From: CAZOOR01 sp964581505
GTDB lineage: Bacteria; Bacteroidota; Ignavibacteria; Kapaibacteriales; UBA2268
NCBI GenBank assembly: GCA_964581505.1
Contig: CAZOOR010000044.1
Span: 1-23,501, forward strand
DNA: 23,501 bases
Direction: 5' to 3'
The translations under genes were made by a program, and so were the position numbers. The notes beneath the pieces are model-generated. The model saw nothing but the letters and a program-made list of their open reading frames with translations. It made no database searches and was not told where the DNA came from. Numbering within the stretch: position 1 is the stretch's first letter; each line of letters opens with the position of its first letter. Positions 23,445-23,501 of the stretch are shown in pieces.

Positions 23445-23501
23445 TCATTTGCCGGCAAATTTTTTCCAGCTGTCCCGCAATGTAACGGTACGATTGAATA
23501 C
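23445..23501 (-). CDS. glnS: Glutaminyl-tRNA synthetase, C-terminal fragment at window edge
   Basis: Only the last 18 codons are in the window: VFNRTVTLRDSWKKFAGK then TGA. The pattern VFNRTVxLRDxW is the conserved C-terminal end of GlnRS (E. coli GlnRS ends in a very similar VFNRTVGLRDTW segment). The rest of the gene lies to the right, beyond position 23501. Confidence 0.8.
   Translation of the reverse strand, partial: VFNRTVTLRDSWKKFAGK

Overview
The window looks like chromosomal DNA from a low-GC Gram-negative bacterium of the Bacteroidota/Chlorobiota group (Ignavibacteria- or Kapabacteria-like is my best guess; this is inference). Supporting signs are a CarboxypepD-like TonB receptor, MenA (menaquinone), a PD40/OmpA-type envelope protein, a type IX secretion C-terminal sorting domain remnant, a six-bladed-propeller-type protein, and several TAnnTTTG promoter motifs typical of Bacteroidota.

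Layout. (1) 1-293 is one arm of a ~290 bp interspersed repeat; an inverted copy lies at 20308-20601. (2) 400-4366 (minus) is a respiratory operon read MerR/two-CW regulator -> alginate-export-like porin -> cytochrome b -> octaheme cytochrome c of the tetrathionate reductase family. Three AAATATAG repeats at exact 24-bp spacing lie just upstream of it. (3) 4713-9814 (minus) encodes a HEAT-like protein, MenA, an MFS transporter and a TonB-dependent receptor, ending at a clear terminator. (4) 9944-10612 (plus) is a transaldolase of the TalC/FSA family with its own terminator. (5) 10670-13847 is a small accessory island: a Mor-like DNA-binding protein, a divergent XRE regulator plus a separate S24 (LexA-like) peptidase, and an opposed methyltransferase with a probable restriction enzyme. 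A Bacteroidota-type promoter and phased ATTACG(T/C)A operators sit between the divergent genes. (6) 13923-18363 (minus) is KtrB, KtrA and a PD40/OmpA-like envelope protein. (7) 18474-20230 (plus) is phosphoheptose isomerase, a short-chain dehydrogenase and a DUF123 GIY-YIG protein. (8) 20260-20747 is a mosaic of palindromic repeats and an orphan type IX sorting-domain tail. (9) 21023-23313 (plus) is a visibly AT-richer group of three envelope or secreted proteins, the last with an apparent -1 frameshift. (10) The right edge holds the C-terminus of glutaminyl-tRNA synthetase (minus).

How the genes work together. The first operon is best read as a menaquinol-linked reductase. The b-type cytochrome would oxidise menaquinol and pass electrons to a membrane-tethered periplasmic octaheme enzyme; the porin would admit substrate and the Cys-rich MerR protein would sense it. 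MenA, encoded in the next operon, makes the quinone. KtrB and KtrA form a K+ uptake system. The island at 10.7-13.8 kb looks like a phage-derived or defence module with SOS-style control. The most notable observations are the MerR/two-CW octaheme operon, the split XRE + S24 repressor with phased operators, the long inverted repeats with nested palindromes, and the frameshift at a U UUU UUC heptamer near 23185.
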